NCBI RefSeq assembly: GCF_964204865.1
Contig: NC_135250.1
Span: 23,427,395 to 23,491,394 of the forward strand
DNA from: Styela clava
Taxonomy: Eukaryota; Chordata; Ascidiacea; Stolidobranchia; Styelidae
Length of the DNA stretch: 64,000 nucleotides
Direction of reading: 5' to 3'
Shown here: one piece after another, positions 20,584 through 32,690 of the stretch
How positions within the stretch are numbered: the stretch's first letter is position 1
How the letters are laid out: every line of letters begins with the position of its first letter
The notes under the pieces: model-generated
What the model was told of the DNA's origin: nothing
The model's database searches: none
What the model saw: only the letters and a program-made list of their open reading frames with translations
Translations under genes and position numbers: made by a program

Positions 20584-22923
20584 ATCGGTACGCGTAATGT
20601 TGTGAACTACTGCTTCGCTTGCTGTCCAAATAATCGTAGACTGCGGTATTTTACCGTTATGATACCGTAGTAACTCGAATTAGTTGGTATTTCAATTCAC
20701 GTTGAAACGGAATCGTCACAGAACCTGGAAAATCCGTGTACCTGTAACAGTGCCGATATGAAAGCCCAAACATCTCTTGAAAGCGGGTCTTACAGTCACA
20801 GTTATAATCAATGTCTTTCAACATGGGGCACAATATCTCGAAAGCGGGGCCTACAGTCACAGTTAATATCTTTTAATAGGGGGGCTTTTTTGGAAATAGG
20901 TAAGTAAACTGTGCCGTACTGGGTACGGGTACTAGTAGGTCACGTTACCATAGCCATGTAGCTGTTTCACTGTTCACCTTCGTGTAGGATACTCTATGGT
21001 TTTCGGTGAAGGGATGATGAATTATCCTACGTGCCCATATATTTGAGCATAGCTTTCTTGTTTTAATCAATTGGTTTAATTTGGAATTCTAGAAACCATA
21101 TTAAAGCCTAAATTATAATTATACTAAACGAACATATTTTATTCAACTTGTGCCGGTAGACTAAGCTTATTCAGATTCAGATATATTTATTTTTGTTGTG
21201 CAAAACCAATATACGATATGGAATAAATGAGAGAGAGAGAGACAGATTTTATTTCACAAATAATGTCAAAACTATGAAACATTTGTAGCAACAGAAACAA
21301 AACAAAATGATCCAATAATAATTAGTTATCATTATTTGTGAGGGTCAGTAGCCTATATAAAACCGGTTAGGTCACCGAGGATCCTAATCCGTGATGTAGC
21401 CTATATAAGCGTAGTAGTATATATTTACGATATAAGAAATCAGTCAGATAAAGCATTAGCGATGAAAAACGGATAAAAATAAAATACATTTGTGCGAGTC
21501 GGCAATTTATTATTCCAAAGTTAATAATGCAAGTCGTGGTGTGAATAGGTCACATTAAGTTTTGGGGTGCGGACAAGTCCAGAGAATCAGGACAAATATT
21601 AGTATTAGTTTTTCAATTATTTATTATAGTTTATGTAATCAATGACATTAAACAACATGATAGGCAACTCTGGCGTCACTCCACAAGACTACAGGCAAAA
21701 CATTGTATTTCATGATACGCTCCAATGCACATATTTCTCGTCGCCTTTCGCGTCCGTTTTCCGCTCGCTTTTGCTACTCGGCGTCTTTTTTACGTGTAGT
21801 ACCTGCCTTTTTGCGCCTGTAACGAAACAAAATAATCTCTATATCTAAAAAGTTTTGCTTACTTGGAAAGCTGGAATAACAGGCAAGCTGTAAAGAGCAA
21901 TTCTGGACATCATAGACGTTTTTTTTTTATCAGAGAAGATTACAAACGCGATAGCGGAAAGATTTGTGTGGAACATTTTGCAGATAATGACAAAGTTAGT
22001 AATTTTTATGTTTGCGCTTAATCATTGAAATTTCATTTAAAGAGGGTGTCATACAAAACTGTGCTGCGATACAATTCCATAACACAAAGTTTGCATCTAT
22101 CGAACTTGCTTTTGTAGGTGAATTTATTAGACATATTACATATTCAGTTAATCGTAGGTAACATTGCTGGTACATAATGCATCGTAGATAGGTTTGTTTA
22201 AATTTAGGAATTTAGCTCATAGCCCACTAATTAATATTATCTTCTATGCAGGAGGTTGCAGGGCTGAATTCAACTTGCAGCCTTACCGATCACCTGACGA
22301 TGCTCATTTAGTTTGGCTCAAGCAAGTCTTCTTGAAATGCTTGTGTGGATGGAAACTACCCATATTTTTTGCCTTCCTCCGATTTTAGACAAATTTATTC
22401 TGAGGGATTTTGCATATAATTCTCACTGATTGTTGGCTGTTTATAATTCCTATTGATTGTGAATTCTGATTATAACAATGAGTTGAAAATTTTTTTACCT
22501 AATTTACTGGCACCTTTTTCTTGTCAATACTCCAAGCTGAGGTAATAAACATGACAATACATTTATGTCATCTGGAAGCAAAATATGCACACTAATTAAT
22601 AGTTTGGCACATTGAGATAATACATCATGACAGAAAATACAAGTTAAAGATATGTATGACCATCACATGGTAATTAAAATTTAAAAAAATTAATAGGGGC
22701 TGTGGAGTATGGAAAGTTCAAGACAAAGAAAAGAACAAATGTTCATAGCTCATGAACTCTCAATTTTGCCTCCATTGCTTTGTGAAGGCCAATATATTTC
22801 GAGTGGCTGAATTGGTTTACCTTTATGATAGCAACGATTTTGTATTTAATATAGCGAGATTATTTCAATTTAATTGAAGTGATATAATTTCCCAAAGCAA
22901 TGCTTGAATCGTCTAGAATAGAT
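20584..22923. other. Intergenic stretch after the gypsy element
   Basis: No supported gene. A short imperfect duplication of GAAAGCGG..CTACAGTCACAGTTA occurs at about 20775 and 20838. GTAGCCTATATAA occurs twice near 21348 and 21396. A segment at 21628-21790 recurs inverted at 25325-25457. Around 21930-21995 one frame reads GKICVEHFADND, reminiscent of the C-x2-H end of a THAP zinc finger, but the upstream cysteines are not seen. Confidence 0.4.
21628..21790 (+). repeat. Inverted-repeat arm (partner 25325-25457)
   Basis: AATGACATTAAACAACATGA, CGCTCCAATGCACATA and CGTTTTCCGCTCGC match the reverse complement of 25325-25457 with similar order and spacing. Both arms can be read as IVF..TLQCTY in the corresponding frame. 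Whether the arms are the ends of one old element or two inverted copies is unknown. Confidence 0.55.
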
Positions 22924-24102
22924 CAGTGGTGTCAAACTCATGGGTTTTCGAGAGCCGCATTGCATTTTGAAAATTGTAAAAAGAGCCGCAAACAGTTTTT
23001 GATAATGTATACTTAAAAGATATTTTTAAGATAGTTTTAGTTTGTGACATATATTGTGATGCAACTAAACAGTTGGATTAAGTTTTATTATTTTCTTCAA
23101 TTTCAAATGCAATTACATATTAATATTTGCATTCCACTATTATTGCAACATTTGCAAGTTACAGTATTTATTATAGAAAATCGTAAAATTCTATGTACAA
23201 CCATCAAAATCATTTTTGAACAAGCTTTGAATAAGGAAAGAATAATACATACACTAAAAATAACTTAATCTAAATATATGAACCTAAAATTAACAAAAAT
23301 ACTACAGTATAAACTCAATGTTTTAATAATTACATTTGTCCTGGCGTTTGGCATCTTTTTTGTGTCACCAGCATACTAAGGCCAGTCTGAAATGATTTTA
23401 TAGTACCAACTCTAACTAACGAGGCCACATGATCATGGGTTTATCTGGATCTTTACGAATGTTTAATTAATTCCAGTAATGCAAAAAAGTTACTTTTATC
23501 ATTTCATGTATAGATCAGTAAAAAAACAAATGACAGATTTTTTTCGACAAGACATTTCGCACTACATTGCGTGGCATAGGATTGCTTGAATTATTATTGA
23601 TATTGATTTTTAGTAACTAAGTCGTTGTATAATTATATTAATATACAAACACATGGAAATTTTCTATTCGAAGTTGGTCTTCGAATTTGTCATATTGACT
23701 GCTGAGCTTATTGTGTTTTTTGATTGTATTGACGGAAATATGACAAATTAAACAATGTGCTTCAGAATTTTGTGAAGAGCAGAAATGTTACAACTCCCAT
23801 TTTCTTCGAAAATGCCACCTTCTTCTTGTACTTTGCGTTTAATTTAATTACTCAAGTGTTTTATTCAAGTATTCTTTTGCTAGCTTGATGTGTATTCTTA
23901 ATTGGGTCAAAATGTGGACAAAAAAATTAATATTCCAAAACTACTTTCAGTAAATTGTTTTCTGTGTGAATAATCAATTTCACTTTAGAAAGTTTGAAAA
24001 ATCTATTACATTTAGATAAAAAAAAAAAACTTCAAAAATACTATTACAATTATTGTTAAGCGTTCGAGGGCCGCACTGGAAGCCGCGAGTTTGAGATCCC
24101 TG
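22924..24102. mobile_element. hAT-type non-autonomous element, 1.18 kb
   Basis: The left end CAGTGGTGTCAAACTCATGG and right end GCGAGTTTGAGATCCCTG are imperfect inverted repeats. Near the left end GAGAGCCGCATTGCA and near the right GAGGGCCGCACTGGAAGCCG show the GGCCGC feature common to such elements. The right flank is GTCTAGAT; on the left GTCTAGA lies 6 bp further out, so the target duplication is disturbed. No transposase frame remains. Confidence 0.7.
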
Positions 24103-25324
24103 GTCTAGATTGAAGTTGTTCAAAAAATATATGATAGTATTTTATCATGAATGATGATTATACCTCTTCCGGAATTTCTTCTATAGTACTACCAAAAGTT
24201 GATGAACCAAATATAACACAGGTGCAGTGAGGTACCCGTAATCCTCATTTCCAAAGCTGTTTTAAGTATGTCTGGCGTGTTTTGTGCCTTTTTACAAATA
24301 AGACCGCTTATGCAATCTTACGCTTTGGAATTTTTAGTTATTTTCCTCAAGCCCTGCAGGATGTGGGGGCCATACACAACTCTACCGAAGGGTCAAATGT
24401 CTTTGCATGCCTCCATAGGTTGTTTTTCTATTGCAATTTTCTATTTTCAATTGCATTATATTTCTTGGAATCACACTGTCACTGATATGTCGCCAGACTT
24501 CTGATATCTCCCCGTCTGCTATAGTTGTCCTGTGAATAAATAATAGGAAATTGAGATTAGACGAATAGTTGAAAGTTTTGCTTTATGTCGGCTTAATTTC
24601 TTGATTGATATACTTACTATTTCTGCTATTGCCTCTTGTGCTGCAAGAGTCTCACAATGCTTAGACAGGTTTGTCCACAACTTTCACATCTGAAGAAAGA
24701 GAGGAGATTTATTAATTTTCGTTAAGAATAAATAAAGCAGTCTATATGATTCAGAATGGAAAAGCTAATAAATCCAATATCTCATGTTTTATTTAAAAAA
24801 TATTTTACTGAATTTGGTATATAAACCAACTAATAAAAGGGTTTAGTCAGAAAATTACAAGCATTCGTGGCTCCAAATACTTGAGAAATCAGACTATGCA
24901 ATATAGACCGGTATGAGTGAAATGTTAGGTGAACTTGTTAACACTTTGATTCAATACGCAAATAAAAGTGAATGCGTAATAGTATGTTACAATGAGCAGC
25001 AATCAACAATGAGTATATATCCTCACTGATTAAAAAAATCTAACTGGAGGTGCATGAACTATTTGAAACCATAAGGGGTAAGTAAATATGTAATTTCGGC
25101 AAATGGGCAACTACGTACCGTACTGAATTAATAACTTCGTAGTATTTGACAAAGGCTGGCTTTCCCACATGTACTTAACAGTGCGATGCCCGGGTGTGAT
25201 ATACAACAATAGTATTCACCTTACCTTTTACCGATTTCTTTTTACCCCAACTTTCAAAAATATCATTAAAATCGACAACAACTGTCAAAGCAGACACGAA
25301 CACCATTCGTGCTACGCCTTGAAA
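24103..25324. other. Stretch between the hAT element and the LINE
   Basis: Several minus-strand open segments with plausible splice sites occur (about 24370-24515 and 24618-24680), but their phases do not join, so no gene is called. Otherwise AT-rich with nothing recognised. Confidence 0.3.
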
Positions 25325-25457
25325 GCAGCACACATCCGCTCGTTTTCGTCTCGTCAAGTATGTGCATTGGAGCGTGCTATCGAATACGATCTTCGGACAA
25401 AAATGCCGGAGTTGCGCATCATGTTGTTTAATGTCATTGATGTAATTAAATATTCAC
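25325..25457 (-). repeat. Inverted-repeat arm (partner 21628-21790)
   Basis: Reverse-complement counterpart of 21628-21790, sharing TATGTGCATTGGAGCG and ATCATGTTGTTTAATGTCAT. It lies just upstream of the LINE. Confidence 0.55.
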
Positions 25458-25651
25458 TAGACATGTACCCGATTCAAATACATGGAAAAATAAAAATAAT
25501 AATAATGCAATCAGATTATCACAGACTCAGCAATAATTAAAAAAATAGAAATATCTTTAACAATGGCTATTTATTATTATTATTCGCTATTTGATTAAGA
25601 TCTTGTAAAATAAAAATATTATAAGTTAACTTATAACTCAAGAACTGAACA

Positions 25652-26650
25652 ATGGATGCACCAAAACCTCCATCAAGAGAAAAAACATCTAGCAAAACCA
25701 AGAATACATCTGTAAAATCACCAAAAACTAAGCAACATCAGAGTGAAGAACGGGTTGAAGAGCATGTACCAGGTTCCAGGACTGATTCCCCACAATACAA
25801 CGAAATTGTGAGTGGGATATTACCTGTCATCACAAGAAATATCATAAATGCTATAACACTTCAACTCCCAGCAATGATAGGCCAATGTCTTGAGGAAAAT
25901 CTTGAACACTCAGACAACTCAGACATTCTCACTCCTATTACACCCAACATCCAAGAGATACTTAATGATCTGAGCCTATCCATGAGGGACATCAGAGCTG
26001 AACTATCCGATATAAAAGAAAGCCAAACATTTCACACCAAAATGTACGATGATTTGGCTGAAAAGAATAAGATCTTGGAAAAACGAACAACTGAAAACAA
26101 AAGAACAATTGAAAGTCTTCTAAACAGAATTTATGACCTAGAAGATGATTTATATTATGTGTCAGAAAAACTAGAGGATCAAGAGAGGAGAGGACGCCTG
26201 GAGAACCTTGAGTTTCATGGTATACCTGTTGAACAAAATGAGGACACTGATGAAATTGTTTGCAACATCGCAAAGTTGGTTGGTGTCAACATCCAAGCCA
26301 GCGATATTTCAGTGTCCCATAGAATGCCAACAGGAGGGGAAGGAACAAGAACTCCAGCTATAATTGCTAAATTTATTCATCGCAAGAACAAAATTAAAAT
26401 CTTCGAAAAACGAAAAGTTCTCCGCTCAGTAAGATCAAGTTCACATTTTTGTCAACCATCAAAAATTTTCATCGCAGAGAATTTAACAGCTCTTAATAAA
26501 GACTTATACTTCAGAGCAAGAACTGCAAAAAATAATTGTGGTTATAAATTTATCTGGACATCGAATGGAAGAGTATACGTAAAAAAGAACGCTGACATCA
26601 AAAACTCTTTAAATATTCGATGTGATGAAGACCTCTCTAAAATCCAATAA
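25652..26650 (+). CDS. LINE ORF1 protein (coiled coil plus RRM-like domain)
   Basis: 332 aa beginning MDAPKPPSREKTSSK. A basic N-terminal region is followed by a heptad-rich segment at about residues 125-185 (KNKILEKRTTENKRTIESLL, then LEDDLYYVSEKLEDQERRGR), read as a coiled coil. Next comes an RRM-like part starting LENLEFHGIPV and a C-terminal part with YFRARTAKN..YKFIWTSNGRVYVKK. This order is that of LINE ORF1 nucleic-acid-binding chaperones, which coat the element RNA. It lies 131 bp before ORF2. Confidence 0.85.
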   Translation: MDAPKPPSREKTSSKTKNTSVKSPKTKQHQSEERVEEHVPGSRTDSPQYNEIVSGILPVITRNIINAITLQLPAMIGQCLEENLEHSDNSDILTPITPNIQEILNDLSLSMRDIRAELSDIKESQTFHTKMYDDLAEKNKILEKRTTENKRTIESLLNRIYDLEDDLYYVSEKLEDQERRGRLENLEFHGIPVEQNEDTDEIVCNIAKLVGVNIQASDISVSHRMPTGGEGTRTPAIIAKFIHRKNKIKIFEKRKVLRSVRSSSHFCQPSKIFIAENLTALNKDLYFRARTAKNNCGYKFIWTSNGRVYVKKNADIKNSLNIRCDEDLSKIQ

Positions 26651-26781
26651 TTAATGTGAGTGTGATTCTATATATTTACAACTAGTTAATTTATACTGAA
26701 CTAGCGTATTATACATGTGAAAATTTACTGGCATCATGCCAACCAATAGGATCATGCTCTAACCTAGCAATACCCCATCAG

Positions 26782-29700
26782 TTGCCTGATCAGACGTATT
26801 GTGCACTTGCACATAACTCAAAAATCTTGTATGAAATAACTAAGTGTGTGTGCGAAAATATAGAAGTGTCAAATTTAAGAACAACTAGTATGTCTTTTCA
26901 AAAAAACTGTATTATTGCATTTCATATGAATATTCGGTCTCTCCAAAAAAACCATGATTCTCTAGTGAATTTACTATCTGAATTTATTACCCCCCCTCAT
27001 CTCATTGCAATCTCAGAAACGAGACTTGGTGTAACCCCAATTTTAAACATCAGTCTACCTAATTATGAATTCATTCATAAACCGTCCAAAACGAGTGCCG
27101 GGGGAGTGGGACTCTACGTAAAGCAAGGTTTTGCCGTCACTGAGACTTGTGAATATAATTTAAACCACCCAGACTGTGAAGAATTGTGGATAGATCTTAA
27201 AATTAATTCAAATGTCACATTTACGATTGGAGTAATTTATAAACATCCCAGAAAAGATATTCCCAAATTTACCGAAAAATTATCAATCACTTTAGAAAAA
27301 TTAAATATAGAAAAGAAACTATTCATCATATTAGGAGATTTAAATATAAATTTATTAGGTCCAACAACAGATTTGGCCACCATGAAGTATATTGATATGC
27401 TGTTAGCTAATTTGTCATTGCCTTTGATTACATCACCAACAAGAGTAACTCGTTCATCTAGTACACTAATTGATAATATCTTCACAAATGCAATAAAATA
27501 TAACTTGGCAAGCTTTATTATTCTTAGTGACATCAGTGACCATTATCCACAATTCTGCACAGTCTCTTTTCCAAATTACCAGGGGGGTCAAGATCGAGAT
27601 CATATATTTAAACGAAATATGAAAAATTTTTCTGTTGACACGTATAGATCTAATCTAGAATCATCCCTGAGTCCTATCACAAATTGTCAAATCACATGTG
27701 ATAACTTAAACACTTTATTTGAAATATTCACAGAAACAATTCAAACAACTATTGATGCACACGCACCCATGAAACCATTAAGTCGGCGCGAATCGAAACT
27801 TCTAGCCAAACCGTGGCTCACGAAAGGTATTCATGTCTCCATTAGGAAAAAACGTAAAATGTATAAAACGCACTTTAAAAATGGTAGCAATACCCAACAT
27901 AATTTATACAAAGTTTATAACAATTTACTTAAAATCGTAATAAGTAACGCAAAAAAATCGTATTACTTCGGAAAATTCAAACACATTTGTGGTGACATCA
28001 AATCCACCTGGAAATTGATTGGTCATTTAGCTAATATCAGACAAGAAAAAAAATGTTCAATCAAAGAGCTAAAAATTGACAATGGAACTAAAGTATGTGA
28101 TCCAATTTGTATTGCCAATTACCTTAATAATTATTTCACCACCATAGGCCCAAAACTGTCTGAAAATATTCCCCATTCTAATGATTCTTTTTTGAATAAT
28201 CTCAAGAATCCAGTGAAAGATTCCTTGTTTCTTAGACCAACGACAATCAATGAAGTATTTACCACCATAGCAAGTCTTCCTGATGGCAAAGCAGTGGGGT
28301 ATGACAATATACCTGCCAAATTTTTAAAATACGCTGCTGATATAGTGTCTCCCATGCTGTGTAAGTTGTTTAATGCCTCCCTAGACCATGGTATTTTTCC
28401 CAATTGTTTGAAAATTGCTAAAGTCACACCAGTGTTCAAAGCTGGAGACAAAGAATGTGCAACCAACTATCGCCCCATTTCAGTTCTTTCGACTATGACC
28501 ATAACATTCGAAAAACTTTTGCATACCAGACTAACACAATTTATAGATCGAAATAGCATTATTAATAAGTCACAGTTTGGTTTCCAAAAGAAGCACTCTA
28601 CTAATCATGCAATACTAGATATGGTAACTTACTTTTATGATAAATTAGAGAAAAGGGAATATATCAGTGCAATATTTCTCGACCTAAAAAAGGCATTCGA
28701 CACTGTCGACCATCACATATTAGTTAGAAAGCTGAGCCACTATGGCATTCGCGGTCATGCATCAAAATTCTTCCAGAGCTATTTATATTCGCGTCAACAA
28801 TATGTCAAAATAGGATCAAATTGCTCCGAACTTGCAACTGTACAATGCGGAATTCCCCAGGGCACAATAATTGGCCCATTAATGTTCGTATTATTCGTCA
28901 ACGATCTTCCTCATGCCACCAGATTATTGGTCAAACTCTTCGCTGACGATACCGGGTTATTTGGAAGTTCAGTCTCGCCAAATGACTTGCAAATACACAT
29001 GAACTCTGAAATGCAAAAAATTGCAACGTGGATGACTAGTAACAAACTAACTATAAATATTGAAAAATCCAAATCACTTCTAATTAATCCCAAAAAAAAT
29101 GAAAGAAGTGTGCATTTGATTAAAATTACTATTAATGGTATATTACTTGAGAATGTGAACTCATACAAATACTTGGGTATACACATTGATAACCAGTTAA
29201 AATGGGCAGCTCATATTAACTACATTGCTGGCAAGCTTGCTAGAACAGCAGGTATATTATTCAAACTTAAAAAGTTTCTCACCCCATCAGCTATGCGATT
29301 AGTTTATTTTTCTCTCTTTCAATCATATCTTCAATATGGTATCGTAGCTTGGGGAAACGCATCTTCCACACTCCTTCACAGATTAGAGGTACTGCAAAAT
29401 AAATCAATCAGAGCAATAGGCAATGCACCTTTACGATCCAGACTTGACCCATTGTATCACAGGTTAAAAATAATGAAACTTTGCCATGTCCATAAATTTG
29501 AGATATTGAAACTTATGCACCAGTACTTTGACGGCAAACTTCCAACCGCATTCGTAGGATATTTCACCAAGCAGACTAATGTTCATTCGTATTACACAAG
29601 ATCTGCTTCACAAGCTTCCTTTCATGTACCGAGATACACGTCATGTAGAACGCAGAATTCCATCAAATACGTGGGTGTAAAGTTATGGAATAATATATCA

Positions 29701-29784
29701 GGTGAAATGAGATCACTATCCTATCATGGTTTTAAAAGGGAACTAAAAAAGAAATACATTGATGACTACCTTTATTTGAATTGA
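26782..29784 (+). CDS. LINE ORF2: apurinic-like endonuclease and reverse transcriptase
   Basis: The open frame covers about 1,000 codons from 26782; the first ATG is at 26890, so the start is uncertain. The N-terminal endonuclease shows FHMNIRSLQ, ISETRLG, LGDLNINLLG and SDISDHYP, the usual metal and catalytic positions of AP-type LINE endonucleases. Reverse transcriptase motifs follow: AGDKECATNYRPIS, FLDLKKAFDTVDHHIL, GIPQGTIIGPLMF, then FADD at residues 720-723 counted from 26782. A C-terminal region with YLQYGIVAWGN and LEVLQNKSIRAI follows. No stops or frameshifts interrupt it, so this copy may be active. Confidence 0.95.
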   Translation: MPDQTYCALAHNSKILYEITKCVCENIEVSNLRTTSMSFQKNCIIAFHMNIRSLQKNHDSLVNLLSEFITPPHLIAISETRLGVTPILNISLPNYEFIHKPSKTSAGGVGLYVKQGFAVTETCEYNLNHPDCEELWIDLKINSNVTFTIGVIYKHPRKDIPKFTEKLSITLEKLNIEKKLFIILGDLNINLLGPTTDLATMKYIDMLLANLSLPLITSPTRVTRSSSTLIDNIFTNAIKYNLASFIILSDISDHYPQFCTVSFPNYQGGQDRDHIFKRNMKNFSVDTYRSNLESSLSPITNCQITCDNLNTLFEIFTETIQTTIDAHAPMKPLSRRESKLLAKPWLTKGIHVSIRKKRKMYKTHFKNGSNTQHNLYKVYNNLLKIVISNAKKSYYFGKFKHICGDIKSTWKLIGHLANIRQEKKCSIKELKIDNGTKVCDPICIANYLNNYFTTIGPKLSENIPHSNDSFLNNLKNPVKDSLFLRPTTINEVFTTIASLPDGKAVGYDNIPAKFLKYAADIVSPMLCKLFNASLDHGIFPNCLKIAKVTPVFKAGDKECATNYRPISVLSTMTITFEKLLHTRLTQFIDRNSIINKSQFGFQKKHSTNHAILDMVTYFYDKLEKREYISAIFLDLKKAFDTVDHHILVRKLSHYGIRGHASKFFQSYLYSRQQYVKIGSNCSELATVQCGIPQGTIIGPLMFVLFVNDLPHATRLLVKLFADDTGLFGSSVSPNDLQIHMNSEMQKIATWMTSNKLTINIEKSKSLLINPKKNERSVHLIKITINGILLENVNSYKYLGIHIDNQLKWAAHINYIAGKLARTAGILFKLKKFLTPSAMRLVYFSLFQSYLQYGIVAWGNASSTLLHRLEVLQNKSIRAIGNAPLRSRLDPLYHRLKIMKLCHVHKFEILKLMHQYFDGKLPTAFVGYFTKQTNVHSYYTRSASQASFHVPRYTSCRTQNSIKYVGVKLWNNISGEMRSLSYHGFKRELKKKYIDDYLYLN

Positions 29785-30581
29785 TCACCAAAAAATCACC
29801 TACCGGTACCTATACGGTACTTTGCAACTGACCCGAGTACTTGATTAAGTCTATATTATTAAGCCATGTCATCGGCTTACCTGTCCGCTGGGTTAAATAT
29901 TCGAATCCTGCCTGTCCCTTTACTCTGTCGCAGCCAAATTGACTATAAAGTGTTATAGTCACTTTGGTCGCAACGTATTAATAACGTACGGTTATTCTAC
30001 TCTGCCAAACAAAGCGCAGCTCTGCGAACGAATCAGATGTGCGTGGAGTCGTAATTTTTGAAAACCAAATTTTGGTTAAAGACATTGCGTACATCATGTC
30101 AGGGGATACTGAAAGATTCTGTCTAAAGGGAATTATAGTTAATCGTTATATTTTTTTTACTCCACATCGATATATAACATATTTTATGTCTTTTCGTGCA
30201 ACCGTTTAATTCATGCAGTGCATTTCATCTTTTATGAATTTGGCCACTGATTTAAATAATAAAAAAACATGCTCGTAACCAGGATGTTATGTTTTTTTTT
30301 TATTTTAAATACTTATGATGGATATTTGGTATTTTTTGAAAATGTTCTTTTTTTCTTCAAAATACTTATTTTGAAATGTTTTGGTGTTTCATTAACTTTT
30401 TAAGTTATTAACCTGAATCAACAAGCGTTTTAGGTGTCGCTGCCTGAAGACCTCTTGAGGTCCCTCGCGACTCCTGTCACACAATTTAAGTTAGTTTCCA
30501 CTTGTATTTGTAATATTTTTTCATATATCTTACCATGTTTAAATTGTGTTGACGAATAAATGATGATTGATTGATTGATTG

Positions 30582-32439
30582 CCTTAAAGTTGAACAATAA
30601 TAATCATTACATTGATGACAGAGCGATAAATGGTGTAAAAAAAGAAAGAGAAAAGAACAGCAACTTTCAATTATACAAAAGTTGAAAAAAAGGCCTATGA
30701 CCTTCAATATGCAGTGTTTATATGAGACAGTTAAATTTATAATAGTATTGTAATACAGTTTTCACAACACGAGGAACACTCAAGATATATATCAAAAGAA
30801 ATAATCAATCAAGATATTAGGACAAATTCGAATATTCCAGTAGGAAATACTTTTTCAGTTTCTTACTAAAAACACGCACAGAATTTGTTTTTTTTGGTTT
30901 CAGGTGGAATATTACTTAAAAGATATTTTTGTTCACCTCAGTTGACACCTGTGGCCTAAAAAAATATTGTTTATTTGGGACCTGGTGCAGTAATGCACTT
31001 TTTTTAATGGGGTGAAATACTGTTTAAAGACAGGGGCAAGGTCATTTTCATGTCAATGCACAAACTTTGCAATTTAGCGTATGTATATCAGACAGCTGTA
31101 GGAGTTAATACTGTTGGTTAAGTTACAAATTAGATAGGCCTACACGAATTTTCTCTGCAAATGTCATGCATCGTAGAACTTTATGTTGCACAACTCGGAT
31201 TGGCTGTATCCTCCACCATCAAGTCCATGCTTCCGAAAACAAATAACTAACTAATCCCATATCCGACATGGGCTGGTAACCGGACGAGAGGCCGTGGTCC
31301 GTCATATGATTAAGCCGTCTTATCGGCTTTCCTTCTACCCGGGATAAATATGTAAATCCTATGGAAATCGGCCATTGTAACGTTCTTAGCCCTCGCTTTG
31401 ATTAACAATCGCGGTAAAGCATAGGTACATTAAATAACAGTTGTATAAAATGGATGGGCAAGAGACGACGATGGCGTTCAGGACGAAACAATAAGTTGAA
31501 TAGAAGAGCCTAACAATGTTACCAATATTTTGAAATAAAAAATGACAATAAAACCTAGAGAGCGATACCCAAATATTTGGACACAAAAGCCAAAACAAAG
31601 TAGTATGGGTAGGCGATCTCTAACAGTCACTGAACTATTTATATATCTATGTGGTAACAATAGGTTACCCGTACCGTCTGACCACCAAATCTCTAACATG
31701 GGACAGCCACAAAGTGCGCAATTTCTAATTGTGATGACGTCAAGAAACAGAAAAACGAATCCATTGGATTAGAGCTCATAGAAATTGATGTAATGAATAA
31801 AAGTAATAGCCCTCTAGCAAAAAATACAATATTCAACCACTGGAAATTTCAAGGTAATTGGTCCGATAATTGAAGAGAATAGCGTTTTTTTCATAACGGT
31901 GAGTAGAAAAATACCAACAACAAGAGCAACACCAGTACCATAATAATAAAACTACATTTCGTGTCCGATAGTGAACACATATTCATTAAGTACGATAGTT
32001 CATATAATTTTGCTCTATTTTATTTCGAAAGACGCAAGGTATAATTCGTTGAAAATAGTCAGTAGTGTAAACCACATGTCTTGCTGGGCAAGAGAGAACT
32101 CAGCGCTATTGAATTAAATTGATGTTCGATAAAATATGCAGTAGATTACGTAATTAAATGTTTCATTTGACACCCGGCCGTCCACAGCCCTTATGGCACT
32201 TCAAGTTTCTATTCATCATTTCGGCTTCGCTGAAAATAATACATTCATAGACGTCCGCATAATTTTGGGTTGAGTGAACTTCAAAATTTAGGTCAACTCT
32301 GAAGCAGTGATTCCCATAATTTCGGGTTGGATCAACTTAAATTAAAATTTTATGCAACTCTGAATGTTATATGTTGTTGAATGTTGTTGTTATGTCTGAA
32401 TGTTGTATATTGTTATTGAATTTGAAATATTTTCATTAA
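30582..32439. other. Intergenic stretch with repeat fragments
   Basis: No supported gene. Apart from the SINE fragment at 31200-31362, nothing was recognised. Confidence 0.4.
31200..31362 (+). repeat. SINE 3' fragment
   Basis: From CCTCCACCATCAAGTCCATG to GGGATAAATATGTAAATCCT it matches the 3' half of the 14427 SINE, including GACGAGAGGCCGTGGT and AAGCCGTCTTATCGGCTTTC. Confidence 0.85.
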
Positions 32440-32532
32440 TCATCTAGGATCGTCGTCCATTTCCGTTGATTCTACTGACACTGTCGTGTTTTCATCGTCC
32501 AGCAGGTAGGATTTGTCCTCGCTTGAATTAAC
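32440..32532 (-). CDS. Candidate terminal exon, unknown protein
   Basis: After a good acceptor (TTTTTGTTCAG) the minus strand is open for 30 codons to TGA. It encodes an acidic tail: SSEDKSYLL then TVSVESTEMDDDPR. Phase 0 entry. It does not join in phase to the candidate exon at 35737-35913, so any gene model would need another exon. Not similar to anything I recognise. Confidence 0.3.
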   Translation of the reverse strand, partial: VNSSEDKSYLLDDENTTVSVESTEMDDDPR

Positions 32533-32690
32533 CTGAACAAAAATAATTTTACTTTTAAACAGTACATATCTATTTTGTGATTACTTATTAGTTTCGTGTT
32601 AGAGAAATATAAATCTTGTTTCTATCGAATTTCCACTGGCGTTTACTAAAAACATACATTAGCCATTGTTCAAATTCTGTTAATCTATAC

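Larger units (their letters stand above)
25652..30581 (+). mobile_element. CR1/L2-like LINE retrotransposon, apparently intact coding
   Basis: Two long frames (ORF1 25652-26650, ORF2 26782-29784) are followed by a 3' region ending GACGAATAAATGATGATTGATTGATTGATTG. An AATAAA followed by a tandem tail is typical of CR1/L2-type elements. The 5' border is not visible; sequence before ORF1 is only about 110 bp past the inverted-repeat arm. The 3' region (29785-30581) is long for this class and may itself contain an insertion. Clade assignment is by motif impression only. Confidence 0.9.

Noticed and set aside
21930..21995. THAP zinc-finger exon (GKICVEHFADND)
   Set aside because: Only the C-x2-H end resembles THAP; the upstream C-x2-4-C and the following conserved residues were not found.
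24370..25357. Minus-strand open segments with splice-like borders as one gene
   Set aside because: Entry and exit phases do not match between segments, one needs to begin after a stop, and no family was recognised.
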